Assembly: GCF_019219065.1 (NCBI RefSeq)
Contig: NZ_JAHUWK010000015.1
Location: 1-64,000 of the forward strand
Reading direction: 5' to 3'
Length of the DNA: 64,000 bases
DNA from: Duganella sp. sic0402
Lineage (GTDB): Bacteria > Pseudomonadota > Gammaproteobacteria > Burkholderiales > Burkholderiaceae_D
Shown here: positions 43,715 to 51,588 of the stretch, piece after piece
Position numbering within the stretch: position 1 is the stretch's first letter
Layout of the letters: each line of letters opens with the position of its first letter
The notes under the pieces: generated by a model
The model's input: the letters and a program-made list of their open reading frames with translations, nothing else
The model's database searches: none
Told to the model about the DNA's origin: nothing
Translations under genes and position numbers: made by a program

Positions 43715-44074
43715 TCAGATCTCGATGATCTGATGAACGATGGCCTGTACTTCGCCGGGATTTTTCTTCAGCAGCGATGCGAAACGTGCGACGATCAAAC
43801 GGTTCTTCTTCGTTTCGATCTTGTTGATTTCGCGGACTGCGGCCAGATCGAGTGGCTTACCGGGCTTGATGTTTTCGATGGTGTTCTTGACGAGATCATT
43901 ACGCTGCGAATCGAGAGCTTTGATTGCTTCGCGTAGTTGTTCGGCATTGTCTTTCGCTGCCGGTTTGGTGGCGGCATTGGACTGGGCGTTTTCTGGCGAC
44001 TGGTTGCCAGCGTTGGCGTCGATGTTCTTCTTGTCCAGCGTCAGGGTAGGCTTTTTATCAGTGGTGGCGTTCAT
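43715..44074 (-). CDS. Small charged helical hypothetical protein
   Basis: This is a 119-residue protein with an unstructured Lys/Asn/Ala-rich N-terminus (residues 1-40) and a helical remainder (EQLREAIKALDSQRNDLVKNT, NKIETKKNRLIVARFASLLKKNPGEVQAIVHQIIEI). It is preceded by CAGGAGA. It is the first gene of the three-gene right-end operon. Family unknown; a DNA- or RNA-binding accessory protein is possible. Confidence 0.55.
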   Translation of the reverse strand: MNATTDKKPTLTLDKKNIDANAGNQSPENAQSNAATKPAAKDNAEQLREAIKALDSQRNDLVKNTIENIKPGKPLDLAAVREINKIETKKNRLIVARFASLLKKNPGEVQAIVHQIIEI

Positions 44075-44264
44075 CGTAAATCTCCTGTGAATTTGTCAAA
44101 TCGACAATAGAATTTTATCCAGCCTTTTTCAAAACGTACATTGGAATTATTGCTTTATTTCAACAAAATTCTCACTTCGAGTTTTCAGGCGGCAGAACCA
44201 CTCAACGGAAATCCCTAAGTCTTGCGGCCGTTGGTAACTTTGGAATCGTGTCGCTGTGGCGTGA

Positions 44265-44366
44265 GGGACCAGCTAAATTGCACAGCTTTTGAGTAGGAGT
44301 ATGTTGTACTTCTGAACTTCACTATATAGCTTAAGGTGAAAAGCTATGCGTTCCTGCACGAGGCGT
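44265..44366. repeat. Fourth copy of the ~100 bp repeat, near the right end
   Basis: Starting GGGACCAGCTAAATTGCACA, this matches unit 1 at about 33403-33505 over its full length with only scattered differences. TTGCACAGCTTTT and AAAAGCTATGC are again inverted about 50 bp apart. It ends about 55 bp before attR. Together with 44075-44264, which shows no gene, it fills the end of the element. Confidence 0.75.
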
Positions 44367-44420
44367 CCGAAGATATCTTTGACGCTCTGAACCTTGCTTG
44401 AGGTGCTGCAAGGATGGATG

Positions 44421-44450
44421 GGTGTGTCAAATAGGCCAAATAATCATGAT
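44421..44450. other. attR: right junction of the integrated element
   Basis: The element arm GGTGTGTCAAATAGGCCAAA continues to 44445, then the core ATGAT (44446-44450) runs into host GTGGCTGCTC. The arm is an inverted copy of the left arm (20379-20400) with only two mismatches. The reading frame of the host gene resumes directly at the core. Confidence 0.9.
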
Positions 44451-45051
44451 GTGGCTGCTCTTCAAGGACGAGCCGCAGCACATCGTGCAACTGGGCCTGG
44501 GCAGCGCCGCGCTGACCAAGTTCTGCTATCGCCGCATGCCGCAGGCGCGCGTCACCGCCATCGAACTTAATCCCAACGTCATCGCCATGTGTCTGGCGCA
44601 GTTCGCGCTGCCGTCCAACGACGAGCGCCTCGATGTGCGTGAAATGAACGCCATGGACTTCGTGCTTGATCCGGCCAACCGCAACAGCGTCGACGTGCTG
44701 CAGGTGGACCTGTATGACGAAGCGGCGCGCGGCCCGGTGCTGGACTCGCAGGAGTTCTACCAGGCTTGCGCCGACGTGCTGCGCGATGGCGGCATCATGA
44801 CCACCAATGTGTTCGGCGACGACTTCAGCAACTACGACAAGAATCTGCAAACCATGGAGCTGGTGTTCGACGCCGTGGTGTGGCTGCCGGAAGTGCACGA
44901 TGCGAACATCGTCGTCATCGCCTTCAAGAACGCGCCTTCATTGGATTTCAGCGTGCTGTACGAGCGCGCCGCCGAAATCAAGAAAACCCTGAACCTGCCG
45001 GCCAAAAAGTGGGTCAATGGCCTCAAGGAATGGATGCAGGACCACCAGTAA
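44446..45051 (+). pseudogene. Spermidine synthase-like gene, 3' fragment split by the island
   Basis: The last 201 residues of the host gene are intact: MMWLLFKDEPQHIVQLGLGS, then TAIELNPNVIAMC, DVLQVDLYDEAARGP and the end EWMQDHQ. Alone it lacks the N-terminal beta segment, so it is probably inactive. The open frame runs back into the element to an ATG at 44398, so a hybrid with 16 element-encoded residues could be made. Excision of the element would restore the gene without a scar. Confidence 0.92.
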
Positions 45052-45125
45052 AACTGCAGCGTTTTTCTTCTATCGATATGCAAGCAAAGCATACCGATGC
45101 GCGCGCGCCACACTTTTGCACCGGT

Positions 45126-45147
45126 CCCCGGCAAGCGCGTGCCGGGG
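45126..45147 (+). terminator. GC-rich hairpin after the split gene
   Basis: CCCCGGCA and TGCCGGGG form a perfect 8 bp stem around AGCGCG, 75 bp beyond the stop of the 3' fragment and 190 bp before the TonB receptor gene. The stem has no U tract, so a terminator role is only possible. Confidence 0.4.
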
Positions 45148-45318
45148 TCGCCGGCCAGCTTACGATACATTGCGTTACAAAGCACGAACTATCCGCAAAT
45201 GTACATAAATCACAACATTGACATGTGAACCGCGTTGTCGCGACTGGAAGCGTTCCCTTAGTATTTTTCCAACGGCCTTACCCCCGCTTGGCCGTTTTCA
45301 AATACAAGAGAGAGAACA

Positions 45319-47751
45319 ATGACAAGAGCACCTCAATTCAAACGCACCTTGCTGGCCACTGCTATCCTGCTGCTGGCAGCACAAACCGCCCAGGCGCAAA
45401 CGTCTACCGACGGCGGCGCCAAGGCCGATGAACAAACCGTGGTGGTGCTGGGCTCGCGCTCAGTCGCCAAGACGGCGCTGGACACCTCGTCGCCGGTGGG
45501 CCTGATCAGCCAGAAAGACTTGCAGACGGCCGGCCCGCTGGAACTGGGCAAGCTGCTGCAAACGCTGGACCCGTCGTTCAATTTTTCCACCACCTTCATC
45601 AGCGATGGCACCGACTCGATCCGTCCGGCCACGCTGCGCTCGCTCGGCCCCGACCAGGTGCTGGTGCTGATCAACGGTAAACGCCGTCACCAGCAGGCGC
45701 TGGTCAATGTACAGCAGACCATCGGCCGCGGCTCGGCCGGCACCGACATCAACGCCATTCCGCTGGCGGCCATCCATCACATCGAAGTGCTGCGCGACGG
45801 CGCCGCCGCCCAATACGGCTCGGATGCGATTGCCGGCGTGATCAACATCGTGCTCAAGTCGAACATCGGCGAGACCGCTGTCAGCGGCCAGCTGGGCACC
45901 ACTTCCGAAGGCGATGGCGACCTGTACTCCGCCAGCGCCAATCGCGGCTTCGCGCTGGGCGAGAACGGCGGCTTCGTCAACCTGACCGTGGAAGCGCGCA
46001 AGCGCGGCGAAACCAACCGCGCCGGTCCGGATTCGCTGCGCGTCAATCCGCCACGCGTGACGCAGCACATCGGCGACAGCAACACCAAGGATTACTACCT
46101 GTGGTGGAATGGCGCCCTGCCGATTGATCAGCACAGCGAGTTCTACGCCTTCGGCGGCGTCTCCAAGCGCAAGAGCGATTCGTATGGCTTCTTCCGTTCC
46201 GCCGGTGACGCACGTACTGTCGCTTCCGTGTACCCGAACGGCTTCCTGCCAGCGATCAGCACCGACATCAAAGATGCGTCGTGGGCCTTCGGCTACCGCC
46301 GCGACCTGCCGAGCGACTGGAAAGCCGACATCAGCGTCAACTACGGCCAGAGCGAACTGGCATTCCATGAGTCGAACAGCTTGAACGTCAGCTACTGGTA
46401 CGAGCCGAAACCGGGCGGTGGCATCTACGCCGAATCGCCGCGCGAAGCCGATACCGGCACGCTGCGCTTCTCGCAGCTGACCTTCAATGCGGACGTCAAA
46501 GGCCCGGTCAAAATCGGCGACACCACCATCTCGCTGGCCACCGGCTTCGAGTACCGCAAGGATAACTATGAGATCGTCGCCGGCGATCCGGTCTCCTACC
46601 AGTATGGCCGCACCAATAACCCGGCCATCAACATCGTCACGCCGGGCGGCGCCACGGCGGCTGCCGGTATTCAGGGCTTCCCTGGCTATACGCCTGGTAC
46701 GGCAGTCGATTCGGGCCGTCACAACATCGCCCTGTTCCTCGACGCCGAAACCAAACCGGTAGATACGCTCACGCTGGGCGGCGCGGTGCGCTACGAAGAC
46801 TACTCGGACTTCGGCAACACCGTCACCGGCAAGCTGAGCGCCCGCTTCGATCCGACCAAGGAGCTGGGCTTCCGTGCCAGCGCCTCCACCGGCTTCCGCG
46901 CGCCGAGCGTGCAGCAGGAGTTCTACAGCTCCGTGTCCACCAACCTGAATAACGGCGTGCTGACCGAGACGCTGACCGCCCGCCAGGGCAGCGCCGTCAC
47001 GCAGGCCTTCGGCATCAAGCCGCTGAAAGAGGAAACCTCGACCAGCGGCAGCGTCGGCGTGGTGTTCCGTCCGTCGCAAAACTTCTCGCTGACGGCCGAT
47101 GCGTACCAGATCAAGATCAAGGACCGCATCGTGTTCTCCAGCGAGATCGCACCGGAAGCCGGCGGCGGTCCGATCGCCAACATCCTGCGTCCGCTGGGCG
47201 TGGGCCAGGCGCAGTTCTTCACCAACGCGGTGGATACGCGCACGCGCGGCCTGGACGTCGTGGCGGTGCACACCACCAAGTTCGACGCATCCACGCTGGT
47301 GCTGTCCGGCCAGCTGGGCTTCAACAAAACCGAAGTCACCAAGCGCCATTCCACGTCATCGGTGCTGAGCGGTGAGAAGCTGTTCGACAAATCGCAGGTG
47401 ACGCTGATCGAACACGGCCAGCCGCGCAAGCACCACGTGGTCGCGGCTGACTACACGGTAGGCGCATGGAACCTCACCACCCGCGCCAACTACCATGGCG
47501 AGGTGTATGCGGAAAACTTCAGCCCATTGCAGAAGTGGGATGCGCGCTGGCTGGTGGATGCGACGGTGCGCTACGCCTTCAGCAAGCGCACCTTCCTCAG
47601 CCTGGGCGTGAACAACGCGTTCAACCAGCTGCCGAACGAGTGGACCAACGGCGGCGACTTCCCGAAACTGGGCTTCACCCGCTGCTGGGAAACCTGCCCT
47701 ATCGGCGTGAACGGCCGCTCGTTCTACGTGCGGGCTGATACGGCGTTTTAA
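45319..47751 (+). CDS. TonB-dependent outer-membrane receptor
   Basis: This is an 810-residue receptor with signal peptide MTRAPQFKRTLLATAILLL...AQA. The plug domain has RSLGPDQVLVLINGKRRHQ and the conserved VLRDGAAAQYGSDAIAGVINI. A long beta-barrel ends in the aromatic C-terminus RADTAF. It uses TonB-ExbBD energy to take up iron chelates, vitamins or sugars; the ligand cannot be inferred. A GAGAGAG ribosome site precedes the ATG. The last 53 bp overlap the convergent MocR gene. Upstream (45148-45318) there is no obvious Fur box. Confidence 0.93.
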   Translation: MTRAPQFKRTLLATAILLLAAQTAQAQTSTDGGAKADEQTVVVLGSRSVAKTALDTSSPVGLISQKDLQTAGPLELGKLLQTLDPSFNFSTTFISDGTDSIRPATLRSLGPDQVLVLINGKRRHQQALVNVQQTIGRGSAGTDINAIPLAAIHHIEVLRDGAAAQYGSDAIAGVINIVLKSNIGETAVSGQLGTTSEGDGDLYSASANRGFALGENGGFVNLTVEARKRGETNRAGPDSLRVNPPRVTQHIGDSNTKDYYLWWNGALPIDQHSEFYAFGGVSKRKSDSYGFFRSAGDARTVASVYPNGFLPAISTDIKDASWAFGYRRDLPSDWKADISVNYGQSELAFHESNSLNVSYWYEPKPGGGIYAESPREADTGTLRFSQLTFNADVKGPVKIGDTTISLATGFEYRKDNYEIVAGDPVSYQYGRTNNPAINIVTPGGATAAAGIQGFPGYTPGTAVDSGRHNIALFLDAETKPVDTLTLGGAVRYEDYSDFGNTVTGKLSARFDPTKELGFRASASTGFRAPSVQQEFYSSVSTNLNNGVLTETLTARQGSAVTQAFGIKPLKEETSTSGSVGVVFRPSQNFSLTADAYQIKIKDRIVFSSEIAPEAGGGPIANILRPLGVGQAQFFTNAVDTRTRGLDVVAVHTTKFDASTLVLSGQLGFNKTEVTKRHSTSSVLSGEKLFDKSQVTLIEHGQPRKHHVVAADYTVGAWNLTTRANYHGEVYAENFSPLQKWDARWLVDATVRYAFSKRTFLSLGVNNAFNQLPNEWTNGGDFPKLGFTRCWETCPIGVNGRSFYVRADTAF

Positions 47752-49228
47752 ACTGCTTGGCAGCGTAGGCCGCAAGGTGCACGACCGCTGCCAACTGTTT
47801 GACCAATCCCTCCATCTGCTCGGCTGGCACTTGTGCGTAGCCGAGCATCAGCCCTTTCCAGCCTGATACGCCTTGCGTGTCGTGTGCGCTCAGCGCATTG
47901 ACGGCAATCCTATGCACCTGCGCTTGCGCAGCGACTGCCAGATCGTTGATACGCGCGTCCGTGAAGCGCAGCGACAAGTGCATGCCTGCACTGCCGCCAT
48001 GCAGCGTCGCCACCGATCCAAGATGCCGCTCCAGTGCCGCCACCAAGGCATCGCGCCGCTGCCGGTATAAGCGGCGCATGCGGCGCAGATGCAGCGCAAA
48101 CTGACCGCTGTACAGGAACTCGGCCAGTGCCAGCTGTTCCGCCACCCGGCCGCGTGCCGACGACTGCGCACGCATCTGCGCAAACGTGTCAGTCAATGCA
48201 GCAGGCACCACCACAAAGCCGATACGCAAAGAGGGGAACATGGTCTTGCTGAACGTACCCAGGTAAAGTACCGGCGCGTCATCGCTCAAACCCTGCATGG
48301 CGTGCAGCGGTGCACCGTCGTGACGAAACTCGCTGTCGTAGTCATCTTCGATAATCAATGCACCCGCCGTGCGCGCGGCGGCAATCAGCGCATGGCGGCG
48401 GCGCAGGCTTAGCACGCTGCCAACCGGATACTGGTGCGAGGGCGTGGTGTAAATCAGCCGGGGTGGGCGCAACAACCAATCGTCTTCCGATGGGGCCATT
48501 CCTTCGTCATCAACGTCTATGCCCGCCACCGCCAATCCCGCGCCGCGCGCTGCCGCCAGCGCGCCGCCATAGCCTGGGTTTTCGATCCAGACAGTATCGC
48601 CGGCGTCGGCCAGCGCGTGCATGCACACGTCCAGGCTGTTCTGCGTGCCATCGGTAATGAAGACCTGGCTGGCGTCGCATGCGACACCGCGCGCCGCGCG
48701 CAAATGATCCGCGATGGCGGCGCGCAATTCTGGCTGACCGGCCGGATCGCCGTAGTTAAGCTGCGTTACAGTCATCGACCTGAGCGCACGCTCCAGCATG
48801 CGCCGCCACAGCGTCATCGGAAAATGATCCAGTGCCGGTACGCCGGGAGCAAAAGCCTCCATGCGCGCAGCATCTGGCGGCACAACTCGCAACTGGCGCG
48901 CACGCTGTGACAAGCCGATTACCGCCCCCCGCGCAGCACGGCGCGCAGGACTGGCCATAACCGTAGCCACCACGGTGCCACGCCGGTCCGTGCTGACAAA
49001 GCCCTCGCTGGCCAACTGCTCATATGCATACAGCACGGTATTGCGCGCCATACCTAGCTCCTCCGCCAGCACACGCGATGCGGCCAGCCGCGTGCCGGCA
49101 GCCAGCGTTCCATTGCGGATGGCAGCACGCAGGCACTCATGCAGCAATCGCTGACGCGGCCAGTTATTGTGACCATGGCTGTCTGCATACGCGCTGACCA
49201 GCAAAGCAAAGTCCATTCTTGGCTCCAT
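47699..49228 (-). CDS. MocR/PdxR-family regulator (GntR HTH fused to aminotransferase fold)
   Basis: A 509-residue protein from the ATG at 49228 (49216 is an alternative start). The N-terminal GntR winged helix is about residues 15-85 (LLHECLRAAIRNGTLAAGTRLAASRVLAEELGMARNTV). A fold-type-I aminotransferase domain follows, with the probable PLP lysine in YLGTFSKTMFPSLRIGFVV and IIEDDYDSEF. These regulators sense PLP or amino acids and usually control a divergent neighbour. Here that is the PNPOx-like gene, with an inverted repeat between them, so B6 metabolism or salvage is plausible. Confidence 0.88.
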   Translation of the reverse strand: MEPRMDFALLVSAYADSHGHNNWPRQRLLHECLRAAIRNGTLAAGTRLAASRVLAEELGMARNTVLYAYEQLASEGFVSTDRRGTVVATVMASPARRAARGAVIGLSQRARQLRVVPPDAARMEAFAPGVPALDHFPMTLWRRMLERALRSMTVTQLNYGDPAGQPELRAAIADHLRAARGVACDASQVFITDGTQNSLDVCMHALADAGDTVWIENPGYGGALAAARGAGLAVAGIDVDDEGMAPSEDDWLLRPPRLIYTTPSHQYPVGSVLSLRRRHALIAAARTAGALIIEDDYDSEFRHDGAPLHAMQGLSDDAPVLYLGTFSKTMFPSLRIGFVVVPAALTDTFAQMRAQSSARGRVAEQLALAEFLYSGQFALHLRRMRRLYRQRRDALVAALERHLGSVATLHGGSAGMHLSLRFTDARINDLAVAAQAQVHRIAVNALSAHDTQGVSGWKGLMLGYAQVPAEQMEGLVKQLAAVVHLAAYAAKQFKTPYQPARRTSGRSRR

Positions 49229-49243
49229 AAAAATATGCAAGGC

Positions 49244-49263
49244 TGGCTCTATCAATAGAGCCA
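49244..49263. promoter_or_regulatory. Operator between the MocR regulator and the PNPOx-like gene
   Basis: TGGCTCTAT-CA-ATAGAGCCA is a perfect inverted repeat with 9 bp arms in the 70 bp divergent gap. GGCTCCAT (49221-49228) is a partial third half-site overlapping the MocR start. This agrees with MocR proteins binding repeated half-sites. Confidence 0.7.
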
Positions 49264-49298
49264 GCATCTGATTATATTTTGTCTTTTGAAAGGACACC

Positions 49299-49940
49299 AT
49301 GAACCAGGCGCCAACCGACCGCACCCGTATCCGCCGCGTCGCCAGCAATGCACACTACGACAGCACCACGCTGCACGCCATCATCGACGACGCTTACCTT
49401 TGCCATATCGCCTTCAGCGATGCCCGTGGTGCGCATTGCATCCCAACGGCTTGCTGGCGCGGCGGCGAGCATCTGTATATTCATGGTTCCAATGGCAGCC
49501 GCATGGTCAGGCATCTGCTGGAGAACGAGTGCTGCGTGTCCATCACGCATCTGGATGGACTGGTGCTGGCCCGGTCGGCGTTCAATCATTCGATGAATTA
49601 TCGATCAGCCATGATTTATGGCCGTTTCCAGGCAGTGGAAGGCGCGGATGCGCGTTATGCGCTGGAGACGCTCATGGAGAAGCTGACGCCGGGCCGCCAG
49701 GCAGACATCCGCCCCGGATCGGACAAGGAGTATGCAGCCACCACCGTGCTGCGCATCGCACTGACGGAGGCCGCCTGTAAAGTGCGCCGCGGTGGCCCGG
49801 ATGATGATGAGACAGACCTGGCCTGGCCAGCATGGGCCGGCGTTCTGCCCTGGACGCGTGCGCCAATGGCGCCGCAGCCAGATCCAGCGTGTACGATCAG
49901 CGCACCAGCCTATGTCAGTGACTGGCTGCGTCGTGGTTAA
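49299..49940 (+). CDS. Pyridoxamine 5'-phosphate oxidase-like FMN-binding protein
   Basis: This is a 213-residue split-barrel flavin-binding protein: AIIDDAYLCHIAFSDARGAHCIPTACWR, then GEHLYIHGSNGSRMVRHLLENECCVSITHLDGLVLARSAFNHSMNYRS, as in the PNPOx-like/flavin-nucleotide-binding group. It diverges from a MocR-type regulator, which usually signals a role tied to PLP or its precursors. Canonical PdxH residues are not all evident, so oxidase activity is unproved. The 3' end overlaps the convergent 49915 gene by 26 bp. Confidence 0.82.
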   Translation: MNQAPTDRTRIRRVASNAHYDSTTLHAIIDDAYLCHIAFSDARGAHCIPTACWRGGEHLYIHGSNGSRMVRHLLENECCVSITHLDGLVLARSAFNHSMNYRSAMIYGRFQAVEGADARYALETLMEKLTPGRQADIRPGSDKEYAATTVLRIALTEAACKVRRGGPDDDETDLAWPAWAGVLPWTRAPMAPQPDPACTISAPAYVSDWLRRG

Positions 49941-51588
49941 CCAACCCGCGCTGCTCACGCCACCATAAGGTCAGCATTGAAAGTGCGAACAGCACGGCAA
50001 ACGGCATAGTCGGCAACGGCGTGCCGGCGTCCGTGCCAACGGCGCCGCCGGCGCCTGCCGCAGAAGCCGGAGAACGTGCCGCATACTGCATCGTGGCGTC
50101 CCGGCGCAGCGCCTTCTGCCACGCGGGCCAATCGTCTTGGGCGTACACATACACCGGACCGGGTTCTGTCATGCCGTCAGCGCTGAAGCTCATCCAGCCG
50201 GCTTTGCGCGGCCAGAACGCTGCACACACGCCATCCGCCTTGTCAGCGCGTGCTTGCAGCGGCATCGCCGCATAGCCATCAGCCAGCAATGGCGTACCCG
50301 GCTTCACACCCTGCGCGCACACCTCGCTGCGCAAGCCAGGAACCGGCATCGGATCGTTCAGCTGCCAAAAGGTTTTCTGTTCGCTATGCAGCGCGATGAG
50401 GTCCATCGCCGATTGCCACCACAATGCCAACTGCTGGGGTGCGCTGATCGCATACTTGTGCCAATCCGCGACACCGATCCAGACAATGCGCCCCTGGCCA
50501 ATATCACGCTGCCACATCCACGGCTGTTTCTTCGCATCGCGCGCGAGCACGCGCCACGGGGCAGCTACGGCATCACCCGGATTCAATCCGGCAGGCGGCA
50601 ATGTCATCGCCGCACCGAACTGCCGCATGTCTTCCTTCTCCGTGGTTGGCGATTGCGAAGATAACTGCAAGCCAAAGTCGCGCCGCCATAGCCCCGTATC
50701 CGTAGCATTCCCCCCCAACACCACCAGCGGCACACCCTTTGCTGTCTGCGCCAGTACTGCGGCGCGTGCGGACGGGCTGAGATGTTCGATATAAGCCGCA
50801 TCCACGACCATGGCGTTAGGCGCATTCAGCTCGGCGCGCGCGGTTTCGCTGCGGGTGATGGTTTTGCCCAGCGTGATATTCCAATCCAGAATTGCGCCTC
50901 CATCGGATAACAACTGGTTCAGAACACGCGCATCAAATGATGGCGCGCCAAAACGCCCCTGTATCTGTAAAGGCACAGGTTCTTTTACCTGCACAGGAAT
51001 CGGGCCTTGTGCGATTGTCTTGCCATTAGCGTCCAGAAGGCGCGCCTGCAGTACCAGGGCTTCCGCCACCGGCGGCAGCCATTGCACCGACAGCTGCGTA
51101 GCAGACGACGGTCTGGAATCAGCCAGAACTTGTTTGTTCTCGGCCAGCAGTTGCAAACGCCAGCCAGCTGTGGCCGAAGAGCGATGTACCGACAGCGTCA
51201 ACATGCGGCCCAGTGAAACAGTGCGAGGAAAATCGAGCCATAGCAGATCCGTACTTGCAGGCTTCCATTGCAAAGGCCGCGCCGGCAGATCGCGCCATTC
51301 AGCTTCCCGCATCCCATCACCACTCAAGGTAATGCCGGCGGCGGCAGGAATAGCCAGCCGGTCGGCATCGCTGATGCGGCCTGCGCTGGTGCTGACAGAC
51401 AGCGCGCCGGCCGCAGCGGCAGGCAAGCGCACATCGGCCAGCGTGACCGCCAGCGCAACGCCAGCAACACCGGCCAGCAATGCATCTGCCCAACGACGCT
51501 TGCGTGCATAAAGTGCCGTGCTGGCGGCCGCCGCGACCAGCACGGCCAGCGGCGGCGCCAGAGAAGCCAGGTCCGGGAATATCATCAT
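49915..51588 (-). CDS. Membrane protein of the MoxR-TldD operon (BatB/gatase-like architecture)
   Basis: The 557-residue product has two N-terminal TM helices (LAVLVAAAASTALYA, ADALLAGVAGVALAV), a long extracytoplasmic region, and one C-terminal TM (PFAVLFALSMLTLWW). The middle holds a glutamine-amidotransferase-like Rossmann part (SDGGAILDWNITLGK ... VVDAAYIEHLSPSARAAVLAQTAKGVPLVVLGGN) without an evident catalytic Cys. Such proteins are typical last members of MoxR/DUF58/DUF4175 operons. It overlaps the upstream gene by 4 bp. Exact function unknown; it probably scaffolds the complex in the periplasm. Confidence 0.65.
   Translation of the reverse strand: MMIFPDLASLAPPLAVLVAAAASTALYARKRRWADALLAGVAGVALAVTLADVRLPAAAAGALSVSTSAGRISDADRLAIPAAAGITLSGDGMREAEWRDLPARPLQWKPASTDLLWLDFPRTVSLGRMLTLSVHRSSATAGWRLQLLAENKQVLADSRPSSATQLSVQWLPPVAEALVLQARLLDANGKTIAQGPIPVQVKEPVPLQIQGRFGAPSFDARVLNQLLSDGGAILDWNITLGKTITRSETARAELNAPNAMVVDAAYIEHLSPSARAAVLAQTAKGVPLVVLGGNATDTGLWRRDFGLQLSSQSPTTEKEDMRQFGAAMTLPPAGLNPGDAVAAPWRVLARDAKKQPWMWQRDIGQGRIVWIGVADWHKYAISAPQQLALWWQSAMDLIALHSEQKTFWQLNDPMPVPGLRSEVCAQGVKPGTPLLADGYAAMPLQARADKADGVCAAFWPRKAGWMSFSADGMTEPGPVYVYAQDDWPAWQKALRRDATMQYAARSPASAAGAGGAVGTDAGTPLPTMPFAVLFALSMLTLWWREQRGLVNHDAASH

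Larger units (their letters stand above)
20379..44445. mobile_element. Serine-integrase genomic island with replication and defence genes (~24.07 kb)
   Basis: The boundaries are exact because the two halves of the host gene rejoin in frame. Contents: large serine integrase, complete replacement of the target gene, repressor, cargo lipoproteins, DnaB-like and H-NS-like proteins, RraB-like protein, primase-polymerase, origin-binding-type helicase, repeats, AIPR and PLD nucleases, tyrosine recombinase with a site, NTase/HEPN-like pair, and small proteins. It is visibly more AT-rich than the flanks. No capsid, portal, tail, relaxase or type IV secretion genes are seen. It may be an integrative plasmid or a phage satellite; mobilisation would need a helper. 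Confidence 0.92.

Noticed and set aside
20379..44445. Complete prophage
   Set aside because: An integrase and repressor are present, but no capsid, portal, terminase, tail or lysis genes could be recognised.
44398..45051. Functional gene starting at 44398 in the element
   Set aside because: The first 16 residues come from the attP arm, and the rest is the truncated host gene lacking its N-terminal 57 residues. It is treated as a fragment.
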